Positions 49,927-59,848 of a stretch of DNA of 64,000 bases are shown here, piece by piece. Made by a program: the position numbers and the translations under genes. Numbering within the stretch: the first letter of the stretch is position 1; every line of letters starts with the position of its first letter. This DNA is from Gracilaria gracilis (taxonomy: Eukaryota > Rhodophyta > Florideophyceae > Gracilariales > Gracilariaceae), in assembly GCA_030374805.1 (NCBI GenBank), contig JARGSG010000227.1, positions 186,001 to 250,000 of the forward strand, written 5' to 3'. Under the pieces are notes generated by a model, which ran no database searches, was not told the origin of the DNA, and saw only the letters and a program-made list of their open reading frames with translations.

Positions 49927-50861
49927 CCGCTGTCCGGGGTGTGGTCTAGACCAATGGTCCTGGATGCGTTTGGAGGGATTGAAAACCACCATAACACACT
50001 AATTTAGGGTGTTTCCAGAGCATCCGCAGCAGTGCTCACTATACTAACGTGACTAATAAATGCGGCCCCATAAGTGTCTTACTAGGCTCAAAGTCCCCGT
50101 AAAGAAGGATATAACTACATGTGAGCCTATTCTGTAAAGGAATGACTTATATGATGTTTGCGCACGAGCATTCGTGCGTGACAGTAGTCTGTAGAGACCC
50201 GCGTGTTTCGCCTACGGCTATACAGCGATATGTATCAAGTGGACGGTGTCCGCGCCAGACAGTCGCCTCTGTGACGTTAGTTTAGAATTGAAACAACTCT
50301 ATTGATATATATAGTTATATTATTACTCGGATTTTAGAAAGACGAATATCTTGGTGGAAGAGTAAAAGTTTCATTCCCTTAGGAAAAGTTTCGTACTACA
50401 CTCTTCGGAAAACACGACGACTGGGCAATGGCCAGGAGTGCAATGGCGTTTCATCGTTGCATCCATGAACCACAATTCACCTCGGTCTACCGTCTACCGC
50501 GTCAATGCACAGTAGCGGGTCGCACAACGGGCTCCCTGGTCTACACGCCGACAAAGCAGACCTACAAGAACCCCAGCTTTATCCTTCATGGCGCGCGGAG
50601 ACGGGATCAAGAGAAATTGGTACTTCATATATGGCAGGTGATACGTCAAAGAGATGCTAAGGAAAGCTTGTAGACGCGAGAGACACGGAACTAAATAAAT
50701 GTGGAGATATACGCGATGTTACTAATAAGGACAAGTAGGACAGTAGATGGAGTCTCATTGCGCTTCATCGCTGCGCCAATGGAGCGTCACGCCACTCTGG
50801 ACGCCTGTCTCAAAAAGATCATATAATTCCAATTAATTAAAACGACAGCCTGGGACAGGAA

Positions 50862-50921
50862 ACCCGGGTGTCGTGGCGCTTCATCAGTGCACTGATGAAG
50901 CGCCACTGCACATCGGTCCGC
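50862..50921. repeat. 60-bp repeat with 30-bp perfect palindrome, inverted copy
   Basis: Reverse complement of the 49867 repeat (palindrome at 50875-50904). It is also the first unit of a tandem direct repeat of period 134 bases that continues at about 50999. Confidence 0.85.
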
Positions 50922-50998
50922 TGTTCCAACGTCCCGTGTATGGCAAACCTGTGGTAGTGGCATACGTGGCACCACCAGCGCGCCGATGACGGCGGACC

Positions 50999-51113
50999 CG
51001 GGTGTCGTGGCGCTTCATCGGTTCACCGATGAAGCGCCAAGCCACCTTGGTTTGCTGTCTCAACGCGCTGTTTCTGACAAACCTGTGTTTATGGCATACG
51101 TGGCACCAGTGAC
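50999..51113. repeat. third hairpin unit, direct repeat of the 50862 copy
   Basis: Starts ACCCGGGTGTCGTGGCGC and ends GGCATACGTGGCACCA, 134 bases after the same words in the previous unit. The hairpin (51009-51038) has arms GGCGCTTCATCGGT and ACCGATGAAGCGCC. Relative to the other copies an A-T pair is replaced by G-C on both arms, so pairing is preserved. Confidence 0.8.
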
Positions 51114-51425
51114 AGATAGAAGTTGGTGAGGAGCTCTATGTCAGTTATGGTGCGGAGTACAATTGAGACTGGGCTCTCACTCTTGATCCCGCTGAGGAGG
51201 AGGAGTGGTTGCGAGGTCTATAGGCAACTCCCTTTGTGTAGCTGCACGATTTGTAGTTTCCAATGATTTACACAGGTTCTGTAAACTGACCGTTATTGAT
51301 TCCGCTATTCCATTCATCATACTCCCTTCCATGTCCAACCATCCTCGCTCTTTCACACCGTTCTCCGAATCCCCTTTAATCTCCAATCTCTTTGTCTTCC
51401 CTGTTTTGTTTTCTCAACTTGGGCA

Positions 51426-52066
51426 TTGGTACCAATTAACAACATGGTGGACAAGGCAAGAACGCGGGGCACCCATTCGCGCAAGAAGCCTGTCGGGAAG
51501 AAGAAGAAACTTGCTGAGGATAACAGAGGTTCAACACGAGTGGATGTTAAAACATCGCCACGACAATCACCAGCAGCGAAGGCCAACCACGGGCCTAATC
51601 CCACCGTCGGTCACCGCCATTCTCGGCGCAAGGGTACTCTGAGAACACTAGCGATGTACCTCAAAGTAGGCCATCGCCGAGCTCCCCAACGCGGTCCACT
51701 GGCAACGTAGAACAAAATCTCAACTCTGAAGAAATTTCACCGGTTCCGAAAGCTCGAGAGCCGACAGGTTCGTTGACAAGGGATATTTTGGAAAAGGTTC
51801 GAGTTTCACAAGAGGAAAAAGAGAATGTCCGTGTCTATAAACCGGAAAGTAGTCCCATTGCAAGAGACCTACGACGGAGTGTGGGTGATCCCACAACCAT
51901 TCCACGGCTATCACCATTTTCGACGCGAAGGGCATCTACAGCTGCCTTGAAGCCCCGGCGGGTCGGCATACAGCGTGTGGGAAGGGTAAATCTTCGGAAC
52001 TCGAATTTGTCACGGCGAAAAAGACTCAGAGAGGATAACTCTGAGCGGCGTGTGGTGACACTGTAG
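51426..52066 (+). pseudogene. basic N-terminal segments, probably of the 52114 gene
   Basis: Two open stretches in different frames: 51426-51710 (MVPINNMVDKARTRGTHSRK, very Lys/Arg-rich) and 51773-52066 (MTRDILEKVRVSQEEKENVR, basic C-terminus LSRRKRLRE). They lead directly to the coiled-coil ORF at 52114 with a third frame. I read them as the N-terminal part of one gene with indels or unrecognised introns. No domain recognised. Confidence 0.35.
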
Positions 52067-52113
52067 ACAATGCGGATAATGCAGGGGATGAAATAACTCC
52101 AGTATATCGTGCA

Positions 52114-52812
52114 ATGAAGAGGACTTTAACCTCTACTGTTTCACGAAGAACAGAAGTAGATGGTGTACAGAGAACAAGGGAGGTACATGAAGTGGAGGAG
52201 GAGCAGGAAGAAGACAGGGGAACTGTCGAGAAAGAAATCCCGTCTTCTGTAAACCACAGAGATTTGCTGAAAGAAATCAATAGATTGAAAGCAAAGGTGA
52301 AGAAGTTGGAGGAGGATTTGATGATACCGGGAATCCTTGTAAAGGTTGCGCAAGAGCAAAGCACAGCATTGAAGACTAAGCTTGAGCAGAAAGAACTGGT
52401 GATTGAAGGTTTACGTGGTGCATTGAAGCAGGAGGGCAGTAACACTTCCCGTACCGGTGAACCCGGACGAACCGGACGAAAGAAGCATCGAATCGCTGTA
52501 AAAGATGCGTTTCGAGGGGTTGCGCGAGGAGTGTATCACAATATGTTGACTTGGGCCAGGAGAGAGACCAGTGAACTCTGTTTTGAAGGTGAGAAACCTT
52601 CACGGAATTGGATCAATCTAGCTGAGATATTGGAGGGAGCGACAGAGAATGGAGAAGGGATAATTCGAAACGAGGGGGATGGTGTCGCGATGGTTCCCAA
52701 GAATCCTGTGGAGCTCCTCGCCAGTTTTGGAATGTTCACACCATCTGTTGAAGGGGGTGCGGATGCGCTGCTGAAGACCATGGTACAAAGTGAGTTGAAA
52801 GAAGTGAGTTGA
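52114..52812 (+). CDS. coiled-coil protein, tandem paralogue A
   Basis: 232 residues from an ATG. Residues 25-50 are acidic; 50-110 form a coiled coil (LLKEINRLKAKVKKLEEDLM, then LKTKLEQKELVIEGLRGALK). Then comes GRKKHRIAVKDAFRGVARGV and a C-terminal region with IIRNEGDGVAMV. The coil and the R-K-H-x-I-x-V-x-x-x-F pattern match paralogue B at 53360 (VERVNSLKRKLGNRKEDHYT ... RRKHDIEVPECFYGFAMAV). Function unknown; likely part of a repeated element gene set between the inverted paralogues at 48.5 and 58.7 kb. Confidence 0.5.
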   Translation: MKRTLTSTVSRRTEVDGVQRTREVHEVEEEQEEDRGTVEKEIPSSVNHRDLLKEINRLKAKVKKLEEDLMIPGILVKVAQEQSTALKTKLEQKELVIEGLRGALKQEGSNTSRTGEPGRTGRKKHRIAVKDAFRGVARGVYHNMLTWARRETSELCFEGEKPSRNWINLAEILEGATENGEGIIRNEGDGVAMVPKNPVELLASFGMFTPSVEGGADALLKTMVQSELKEVS

Positions 52813-53498
52813 AAGAAGTGCGTTGGGAGGGAATTAGACAGGCCTCTCTCACAGAAAGATGCATATTAGAAGTGTGTGCGGATATGTGTCTAAGAGAAGT
52901 AGGAGGAGGCGTTCACGAGGCGGGGAACGAGGGCATGGAGGTTGTGGTTGATGTTAGGAGGAGTCGAATGGTGGGCGGAGAAATAACTGGTGGACTGCGC
53001 CATACTGCGATGCGGGAGGAAGAGGAAGGGGGGGGTATGAGGCATATGAGGGAGCATGGAAACGAAGAGGACAGTGGGAGGCGAATTGAGCGTGTGGGCG
53101 ATGGAATGGGGAGGCAGGCCAATGTGGAGAGGATGGAATGGCTCCGAGAAAATTTGCCCGGGAGAGTTGTAGGGCGTAGCAGTGGTGGATCAGTGATTGA
53201 GAATGTGAGAGAGAATATACCAGTAGATGGGAGGGTATTCGAAGGAGAAGATGTCGTTGTCGGAAACAGGCATAGAACTGGAGGGAACTTGGTGGAAACC
53301 GCGGTACGAACGCCTGAAGGAATACGTGTGAGGTATAAGCCGTTCGGATTGAGGACGATGTGCATGAAGCAGGAGTCGACGATTCTGGGGATGGTGGAGA
53401 GAGGAACGGAGCAAGGGAAATGGGAACTACAGGAATATCAGAAGGAGATGAAGAGAACTTACGCGTGTTGCCAAGGTCGGCACTGGTGGAGAGGGTGA
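52809..53498 (+). other. open frame of doubtful coding status
   Basis: A 229-codon frame without an ATG at its start, Gly/Glu/Arg-rich because the + strand is purine-rich here. It overlaps the start of paralogue B in another frame. It may correspond to the N-terminal part of B, by analogy with the layout of A. Confidence 0.25.
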
Positions 53499-53746
53499 AT
53501 TCGTTGAAAAGGAAGCTGGGAAATAGGAAGGAGGATCACTATACCATGATGGTGAGTTTGAAGCTCAGGCAGAAAGACTTGGAACGGGTGAGGGAGGAGC
53601 TGAAGCAGCAAAATGTGTTGATTAAAAGTTTAAGGGAGGCTGTGAATGGCAGGAAGCGAAGGGGGTGTGGGAAGGAAGTGAAGGGGCGTCGAAAACATGA
53701 TATAGAAGTGCCAGAATGTTTTTACGGATTTGCAATGGCTGTATAG
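53360..53746 (+). pseudogene. coiled-coil segment, tandem paralogue B
   Basis: 128 codons with coil SALVERVNSLKRKLGNRKED then LKQQNVLIKSLREAVNGRKR, and RRKHDIEVPECFYGFAMAV, equivalent to paralogue A. It stops at 53744-53746 while the downstream ORF continues in another frame from 53716, so a frameshift (or splice) probably separates two parts of one protein. Confidence 0.45.
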
Positions 53747-55167
53747 TGAAAGGCGGCAATGCGGTACATTTGTTTGTGACGTTTGGAAACGAAAAGAGGA
53801 GGGTGAAAGTGGGAACTGCGGAGTTAAGAGGTGTGGGGTCCGCCGGTGGTGCAGGGAAGGCTCTTTGCCGTTCGCTCCGTGGGCATCTTTTAAGCGCGAC
53901 TGTCCTAGAAGGAGAAGACTTGGTTGTGATCTGTAGGACGAAGATTATTATAATTCATAGAAGCGCGAAGTACCCTTACCTTTTTCAAAGTCTTGAAGAC
54001 CCACCAAGTACGCTGAGCGAGTTGTTCCGAGCTGGATTGTATGCATGGGATACGTCGATGATGGACCGAATTGAGATTCAGCAAAGTCCTACTCTAGGGT
54101 CCGGGGCTGGCAAGTTTTCTACATCCCAGCCTGAGAAAATGGTTGCTCTGGAGGTCGAGAAACCTGCTGAGGCAGCTTCCAAAACTCGAGGAAAGTCTTC
54201 TAAAGGAATGAAGAAGCCCGTGAGAGCGAGCCTCAGAATCATAGAGGACTCCGACGACGATATTGTGGAGGTCTTTCAGACGAGTAAGGCTCCGCTTGCT
54301 GACGCGGAAGAGGACTTGTTCGATGAAGGAGACTATGTTCCGTCGGAAGAGGTAGACAACCCCCTGTCTTTCAAGAAGATTTCCGTCGCGGACTATGTTC
54401 AACGCAGGATGCCGATGGATATCGAGATGATTGAAATCCAGAAGAAGACAGTTCGAAGTGTGAATCTGGGACACAAGGAGGCGAGGATGATGAAATGTCG
54501 CAACTTTGGGTGGCTTCCGTCGGCAGGTTCGATTGCTGTGGCATTTCTGGGGGAGTATGATATGAATGAAATAGATAATGATTGGAGAATTGTTGTGCTC
54601 GTAACCTTTATAGACGGATATCACAGAATTCTTGTGCTACGAGACTTGCATGGGAAAGGCGGGAAGTGGGTGGATATAGTCCATTCTTTGGATGTGTTGC
54701 TGCGCGGAAGAAAAGATGGGAAGGCCATCACAATGAATGAGGTACTAGGACTCCGCAATCTTCTGAACGAGATGAGTTCGAATGTGCTGAAGATGTCGTT
54801 TGCAGACAAAATTCATAGCACGGTATCTTTTGTGCAGAACGTCGTAGACGAGTCACATGTGGATGTGAAGAGCATTACTTCGAAGCAGTTAGCTGGTGCT
54901 TTGAAGATAAATGAGGCTATCGGAGACTACAGCGTGCGTCACTTGACTCGTTACGCGACATTGGCTCTGAAGTTTGTGGAATGTGAGGGGATTTTGGAGT
55001 TCTTTCAGAAGGTGTGTGAGGAGGGTCCACCCTGGACGTTGACGCATGTCTCGAGTGACTTCATGATAGGTCTCGTCGATAGGCAGTTTCTATTTGCCTT
55101 ACGTACGTTGCTTGCAATGGCATGTGGAACTGAGATTGTCTTTTTCTACGAGAACCGGTCATTTTGA
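53716..55167 (+). CDS. unknown protein, C-terminal part of paralogue B
   Basis: 483 codons from ATG 53716 (the true start is uncertain). Residues about 60-110 (LLSATVLEGEDLVVICRTKI) may align with the end of paralogue A. Then a Lys-rich linker and an acidic patch (IIEDSDDDIVEVF), followed by a folded-looking domain (about 270-480): RNFGWLPSAGSIAVAFLGEY, IVVLVTFIDGYHRILVLRDL, SSDFMIGLVDRQFLFALRTL. No family recognised. It is uninterrupted, unlike most neighbours, so it may still be under constraint. Confidence 0.5.
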   Translation: MFLRICNGCIVKGGNAVHLFVTFGNEKRRVKVGTAELRGVGSAGGAGKALCRSLRGHLLSATVLEGEDLVVICRTKIIIIHRSAKYPYLFQSLEDPPSTLSELFRAGLYAWDTSMMDRIEIQQSPTLGSGAGKFSTSQPEKMVALEVEKPAEAASKTRGKSSKGMKKPVRASLRIIEDSDDDIVEVFQTSKAPLADAEEDLFDEGDYVPSEEVDNPLSFKKISVADYVQRRMPMDIEMIEIQKKTVRSVNLGHKEARMMKCRNFGWLPSAGSIAVAFLGEYDMNEIDNDWRIVVLVTFIDGYHRILVLRDLHGKGGKWVDIVHSLDVLLRGRKDGKAITMNEVLGLRNLLNEMSSNVLKMSFADKIHSTVSFVQNVVDESHVDVKSITSKQLAGALKINEAIGDYSVRHLTRYATLALKFVECEGILEFFQKVCEEGPPWTLTHVSSDFMIGLVDRQFLFALRTLLAMACGTEIVFFYENRSF

Positions 55168-55293
55168 AGACATGAAGAAGCACTTCTTTCAATATGACAT
55201 AGTTATGTAAAACCTATGTAATCTCACTGAAAAGAAAAAGAAGATTAGGGTTGAAGAAGTATTGCAGACCGTATTCAACTTAGGGGGGGAAAT

Positions 55294-57388
55294 GTGACTG
55301 TGGTGGAGTATCTGGGTATGCAGACAGCCAAAATGGAATTTATCGTTGCTAGGCGTTTATGGGAAGAGATGGTGTCTAGAAGGGAGAAGACCACGAGAAA
55401 CAAGCTTCAAGAAGTTTTCAAAGTATCGCTTCAAACTTCAGAGGACGTGAAGGAGGTGGGGGAGGAGGTGGTTGAAGTCGTGGGTGTATGTGATGGTACG
55501 TCAACCGCGGCACCCAATGAGGCAGAAGAAGCTCCCATGTTATTGGAAGCTTCCATGCAGGGGGAAGACCCTGAAGCAGAGCCATCAGGGTTGAGACGGA
55601 GCGCACGGAAAAAGATTGCTCTTGGCCGGCTGAAATAGGATTGGGGTAGCAAGGATGGCAGCAAGAACAAGAAGAAGAGGAGAAGGTTAATCGATCTTAC
55701 TGACGATAAGGATGAGGTAGAAATCCAACCTGCTCCGAAGAGGATGAAGAAGGGCACAGTGAAGACCCCTTCTGGAGATATACCAATGGAGTTTGTTACT
55801 TTATTCAGGAATATGACGAAACCGGCATTGAAGAAGTTCTTCAAAGAACAGAAAAGAAATTTGGTGTCTTCGAGCGAGGTTGAAAGTGGTGGCAGTGAGA
55901 ACGATAGTAGGTTCGTTCAGGACGAGAAAGAAGGGGTGGAGGAAAGAACGATGCGTGGATTGGAAGATAAGAATCCCGAAAAACCACCGAAAGGGATGAA
56001 TAAGGCAGGTCAGTGGGCTGGTAGATCGGATATGTCATGGACGAGTCTCGTGAATGCGCTACCTAGTAAGTGGCCGGGAGGGAAGAATGCAGTGAAACAT
56101 CAGCACCAGTGGATGGAGATGATTCATTTGAGAAAGGAGCACAGGGCGGGGTGTTTGGGGATGGCAGATTTGAGAGCGGTCCATCACGCGGTGTACTAGC
56201 ATGCCGCCCGGAATGTGCACAAGGAGCTGGGTAGCACGAAAGAACCAGTCCTTAGGGTGAAGCTTCCGTTGAAGAAAAAGCCGAGAGGGGAGGAAGAAGC
56301 TCTTTGGATGGCGGCGATAGAGAGGGATGACGTCTCTCGAGAGTAATGTGCGACGAAAACAATGGAATTGATGGAAAGGGGTTTCTATGTTTTGGAACAT
56401 TTCAGAACTGACGAAGGTATGTCAGAGGAGGCGAAGAAAAGAGGCGTGTTGGTGGATGAAGATGTGACGGAAGAGTTGCTGGATTTTTTTGAGAAGGACT
56501 TCAAGGAGCAGCCAGACTTGAAGTTTGAAGAGAACCGAACGAAATGGAATCCAATCATCAACGCGGGGGAAAAAGGATGCTGGGGACAGGATGCAGGGAA
56601 CTGGATGATATATGACGACCAAGAAGGGGATTGTTGATTGCATGGAACCTGATGAGAAGAATGTGATGATGGTGAGAAAGCGGCCATTGTTGGATGCGAG
56701 GTTTCGGCAAATTGCAACGGATCTTCGCCTTTGTAACAACAGAAAGGCGAAGAAAAGGATTTATGCGCCGCAGACTGTAGGGCGTGTGTCGTATATGGGG
56801 GAGGGATGCCCAAGGCAGGTGTTGCACACTGATTTTAGAGGGTTGACGTATGTGGAGAAGGATAAAGGAGGAATTCCGGGGTTCTCCGTGATGGCCTCTG
56901 TGGGGAGTTCATTTATGATATGGGTTTGTGAGAGGTCACACAATTTGTATGTGACGGATGAAAAGAGTTTGAGGAGGTTATCACGTACAATGGTTGTAAA
57001 GAAGTTCAGGATTCCGCCTCACTCTGTGTTTATTGGAAGAGGGGATGTGTTTCATGCGGGAGCTGGGTACATGGGTGCGTTAGTGAAAGAGAATTGTCTG
57101 AAATATCACATTTACTTTGTACCTGAAGAATACACGCTTCCTAACGCGATGCACAGGGAGCCAGCGTTTCGGCCAAAGTTCGTAGATGAGAACTTTGGGA
57201 TAGGAGAAGACCCAAACGACCAGCTGGACGATGATGAAGTTTTGGAGGAAGAGAGTGAAATGGAAGATATAGAAGATGAAGAGGACGAGTACGAAGAGGG
57301 AGGTGAAGAGATGTCAGGTGGCCCTGCTGAGAATACAGATGGGGATTACGAGGAAGGACAGATGATAATGGATAGAGACTTGACATAA
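55294..57388 (+). pseudogene. 2OG-Fe(II)-oxygenase-like protein gene with in-frame stops and a frameshift
   Basis: One frame runs 55294-56637, interrupted by TAG (55636), TAG (56197) and TAA (56344); coding then continues after a -1 shift, between 56612 and 56637, to 57388. The last part has a double-stranded beta-helix signature: HTD in GCPRQVLHTDFRG, then GRGDVFHAGAGYMG, then a basic residue before KYHIYFV. HxD...H is the iron triad of 2OG oxygenases and some cupins; the 2OG-binding Arg is not obvious. GFYVLEHF near 56380 would be the usual N-terminal strand. The N-terminal 350 codons are charged with a SARKK motif; the C-terminus is acidic. The shortest intact unit is 56612-57388. Confidence 0.5.
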
Positions 57389-57494
57389 AAAGTAAACAGG
57401 TGATTGGTTTAAGCGGCAACTGAAAAAGAATTGGAGAACAAAAACGGGTTGTGTGTGTAGTTGCAACGAGTACGAGGTTTACAATTTGTTCAAA

Positions 57495-58328
57495 TTACAA
57501 GAGAATGTGATGTCTAAGAACGTTGATATATTTGGTGTGGAAAGGGGCAGGGTTCTGCCTTCCGGCTAGTTTTTCATCTGCGGAGGTGAAATAGAAGTAA
57601 GCATTTCTAGATTCATACTCCGAGAAAGAAGCTGGGAAGGAAGTAAAGGTGCTGCCGTATTCCAGAAGGGATTCCATTGTAGAAGGGATATTGAAGGAGA
57701 GACCTGTGTTGAAGGTGACTATGCCTAGAAGCTCCTTCATTATAATTGAGACAATAGTTTTGTACTTGGTAGCCACTTCATACATGGTAACGAATCCAAA
57801 TGAAGAACCGAAGAGATTGAAAGAAGAGATCCAAACGAGCTTTTGGTAGTAAGACTTGGAAAAGGTGTTTTCGTCGACGATACTGCAAGTGAGACCTGCA
57901 ATCCAGGGGCGTTCAGCTATTGCCAGAGCCCACTTTCCGGTGGCTGTGGTTAGACCATTGGGAGAGAGAGGCGTGACACCATCCTGTGGGGAGGCGGCGA
58001 CAGTGGGAACGGCGATGTAAAGAGCGGCTCGTGTGCAGTGCTCAATTCCGTGTTGGAAAAGGATGGGAAAATTTTGACCATTCTGGATGAAGACCAAGTC
58101 TTCTGCTCGTTGTGCTGGACAAGATAAAATTACTTTTTCGAGAAGGGCGTCCCAGCCACAGAAGAAGATTAAACCTTGGGGAAGGCACTCTGCGGAAATG
58201 AAGTCTTCGATGGAGAGAAAGGTGTCCTGAGAGGAACCATTGTTGTAAATCATGGTGCCAATACGGCCTCTCCTTACGACAACAGCTGGGATCATTGTAG
58301 AACTGAGGGAAGATGAATGGGAGCTCAT
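57495..58328 (-). CDS. ketopantoate-reductase-like (6PGDH-fold) protein, plant/alga type
   Basis: 277 residues from an ATG, uninterrupted. It matches a plant plastid-type family by layout: N-terminal PAVVVRRGRIGTMIYNNG (family PAVVLGGGRVG...), RAEDLVFIQNGQ, TPLSPNGLTTATGKWALAIA, ERPWIAGLTCSIVDENTF, and KLVWISSFNLFGSSFGFVTM with YEVATKYKT. In this copy the nucleotide-binding Gly motif is RRGRIG, so cofactor binding may be weakened. The C-terminal helical domain is present. The real substrate of the family is not settled to my knowledge. It is convergent with the oxygenase-like gene (106 bases apart) and sits inside a repeat-rich block, so it may be a captured or duplicated host gene. Confidence 0.65.
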   Translation of the reverse strand: MSSHSSSLSSTMIPAVVVRRGRIGTMIYNNGSSQDTFLSIEDFISAECLPQGLIFFCGWDALLEKVILSCPAQRAEDLVFIQNGQNFPILFQHGIEHCTRAALYIAVPTVAASPQDGVTPLSPNGLTTATGKWALAIAERPWIAGLTCSIVDENTFSKSYYQKLVWISSFNLFGSSFGFVTMYEVATKYKTIVSIIMKELLGIVTFNTGLSFNIPSTMESLLEYGSTFTSFPASFSEYESRNAYFYFTSADEKLAGRQNPAPFHTKYINVLRHHILL

Positions 58329-58681
58329 GGCGATGAGTTTGTCTGATTGAAGGTATGGGCTGTTGGAAGGTGTAGGGTGCTGGTAGCTGTGAAAGGAAAG
58401 TGGTCTACGTTCTAAGGAGCGGGGAAAGCTTTAAGTACACGACTGGACTGTTGTTTTGGTCATGGAAAAAAGTGTTCCAGGGGATAAGGGGATTTGTATG
58501 ATTTGGTTATGGAAAGAAATGGGCAGCAGGGCTGCAGAGGAGGTAGGGTCGAAGAGTGTGTTTATGAGAAGGTATGCAGTAAAATAAAGCATAGAAAGTA
58601 AGAGTTTATGATACCGTTGATACTTGAGAGGTGGTGCATCAGGGGACTCATTGGGATGCGGTATGGACCGAGGTTGGGGAA

Positions 58682-59848
58682 ATGTGGAGATTTCTAGGGA
58701 AGAAATGGAAATTGTGTGGAATGGAAAGAAATAGGAGTGGATGTGAGTGGGATACAAAGGGTTGTGCCGCGCAAGTGGATGTGTGGCCGACAGTGCCACG
58801 GGTGTGCGCAGTGGGGGGGAGTGCTGCAACTGTTGGGTTCATCTCGCTTGTTCTTTTCTATCTTCGTTATCGTGAACCGCCGTTTATTTCTGAGATATCG
58901 AATGGGTACGTCGAGGACGAGGAGCTAGTTGCTCTGCTTCACCGGACGCAGGTACCAGAGACGCCATCTGGAAGGAAGGAGGAGAGTTGGGACAAGGTTT
59001 GCATGGGGGAGAAGGAGGGAAGTGGGGATGGAGAGGGAGGTGGGGATGATGGGGGTGGAGGGGATGGGGGACCAGAGAGGAGTGTTACAGCGGAGATGGA
59101 GGAGCGGTTGAAAAGGCTTGGAGGGGATCTGAAGGAGCTTTTGGACGACTGGCTTTCTGAAATGTTTGATGAGATGGGAGAGGTGGTGCTGAGTGTGTCG
59201 GAGATTGAGGTGCTAATGGATTTGATATCGACGATTCGGAAAAGAATAAAGTTTGCTGGAATAAAGACTGGAAGGCATGTGAGTGGGATGGTAGAGTGCA
59301 TTGGGAGGGAGCTGCTGACGCGGAGAAGGGAGAATACGGGATTGAAGGGACTTGTGGAGGTGTTGGAGTCGCAACTGAGACAGGTGGAGAAGGCGTGCCA
59401 ATTGTTGTTGGAGATGAAGGAGCTGGTGAGGGAAGGAGGCTTTGGAAGGGAGGCGGAAAGAGAGAAAGGGTCTTCAGTGACACCTGGCTCTCGTGGTGGA
59501 CGTGGGAGTGTGAGTGGGAGAAGCAGAGACGGGGATGGAGGAAAGGTTGGGGGAAGTCGGCTGAGGAAGAGGCGAAAGGGTGGGGTGATGGTGGGCGAGG
59601 ATGGGGAGGTGTGTGTGCCGCGGCAGCTGCCGGGTGGAGCGCCACTAGCTGGGTTTGGTAGTGCGGCGGCGGCTGTTCGAACGGCGGAGCGCTTACCGGA
59701 GGAGCAGGAGGAGAAGAGGCTGGGAGGGGTCGGAAGCCGGTTTGGGGCTAGGAGGGTGTACGAGAATGGGGAGAGTGTTCCATTGGAGTTTTTCAACTTG
59801 ACAATTAGGGAAACTGAGATTCAGGATCCAAATGCAGGGCTGGAATAA
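58682..59848 (+). CDS. coiled-coil protein with N-terminal membrane segment, intact copy of a repeated family
   Basis: 388 residues from ATG 58682 (the frame opens at GTG 58631). A hydrophobic stretch (AATVGFISLVLFYLRY, about 55-70) could be a membrane anchor. SNGYVEDEELVALL follows, then a Gly/Asp/Glu-rich low-complexity segment, a long coiled coil (about 150-255: ERLKRLGGDLKELLDDWLSE ... LLTRRRENTGLKGLVEVLES), a basic region (GGSRLRKRRKG) and a conserved tail GFGSAAAAVRTAERLPEEQE ... ETEIQDPNAGLE. The paralogue at 48453-49462 is inverted and decayed. No known family. The + strand is strongly purine-rich, which produces long antisense frames. Confidence 0.55.
   Translation: MWRFLGKKWKLCGMERNRSGCEWDTKGCAAQVDVWPTVPRVCAVGGSAATVGFISLVLFYLRYREPPFISEISNGYVEDEELVALLHRTQVPETPSGRKEESWDKVCMGEKEGSGDGEGGGDDGGGGDGGPERSVTAEMEERLKRLGGDLKELLDDWLSEMFDEMGEVVLSVSEIEVLMDLISTIRKRIKFAGIKTGRHVSGMVECIGRELLTRRRENTGLKGLVEVLESQLRQVEKACQLLLEMKELVREGGFGREAEREKGSSVTPGSRGGRGSVSGRSRDGDGGKVGGSRLRKRRKGGVMVGEDGEVCVPRQLPGGAPLAGFGSAAAAVRTAERLPEEQEEKRLGGVGSRFGARRVYENGESVPLEFFNLTIRETEIQDPNAGLE

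Larger units (their letters stand above)
49463..51425. other. gene-free, repeat-bearing stretch
   Basis: About 2 kb with no recognisable coding region. It contains five copies of GCGCTTCATC or close variants (49886, 50450, 50761, 50877, 51011), three of them as perfect or near-perfect hairpins. Confidence 0.6.

Noticed and set aside
58939-59796. Long minus-strand frame opposite the coiled-coil gene
   Set aside because: Ser/Pro-rich antisense shadow of a purine-rich coding strand; the plus-strand frame is the one shared with the 48.5-kb paralogue.
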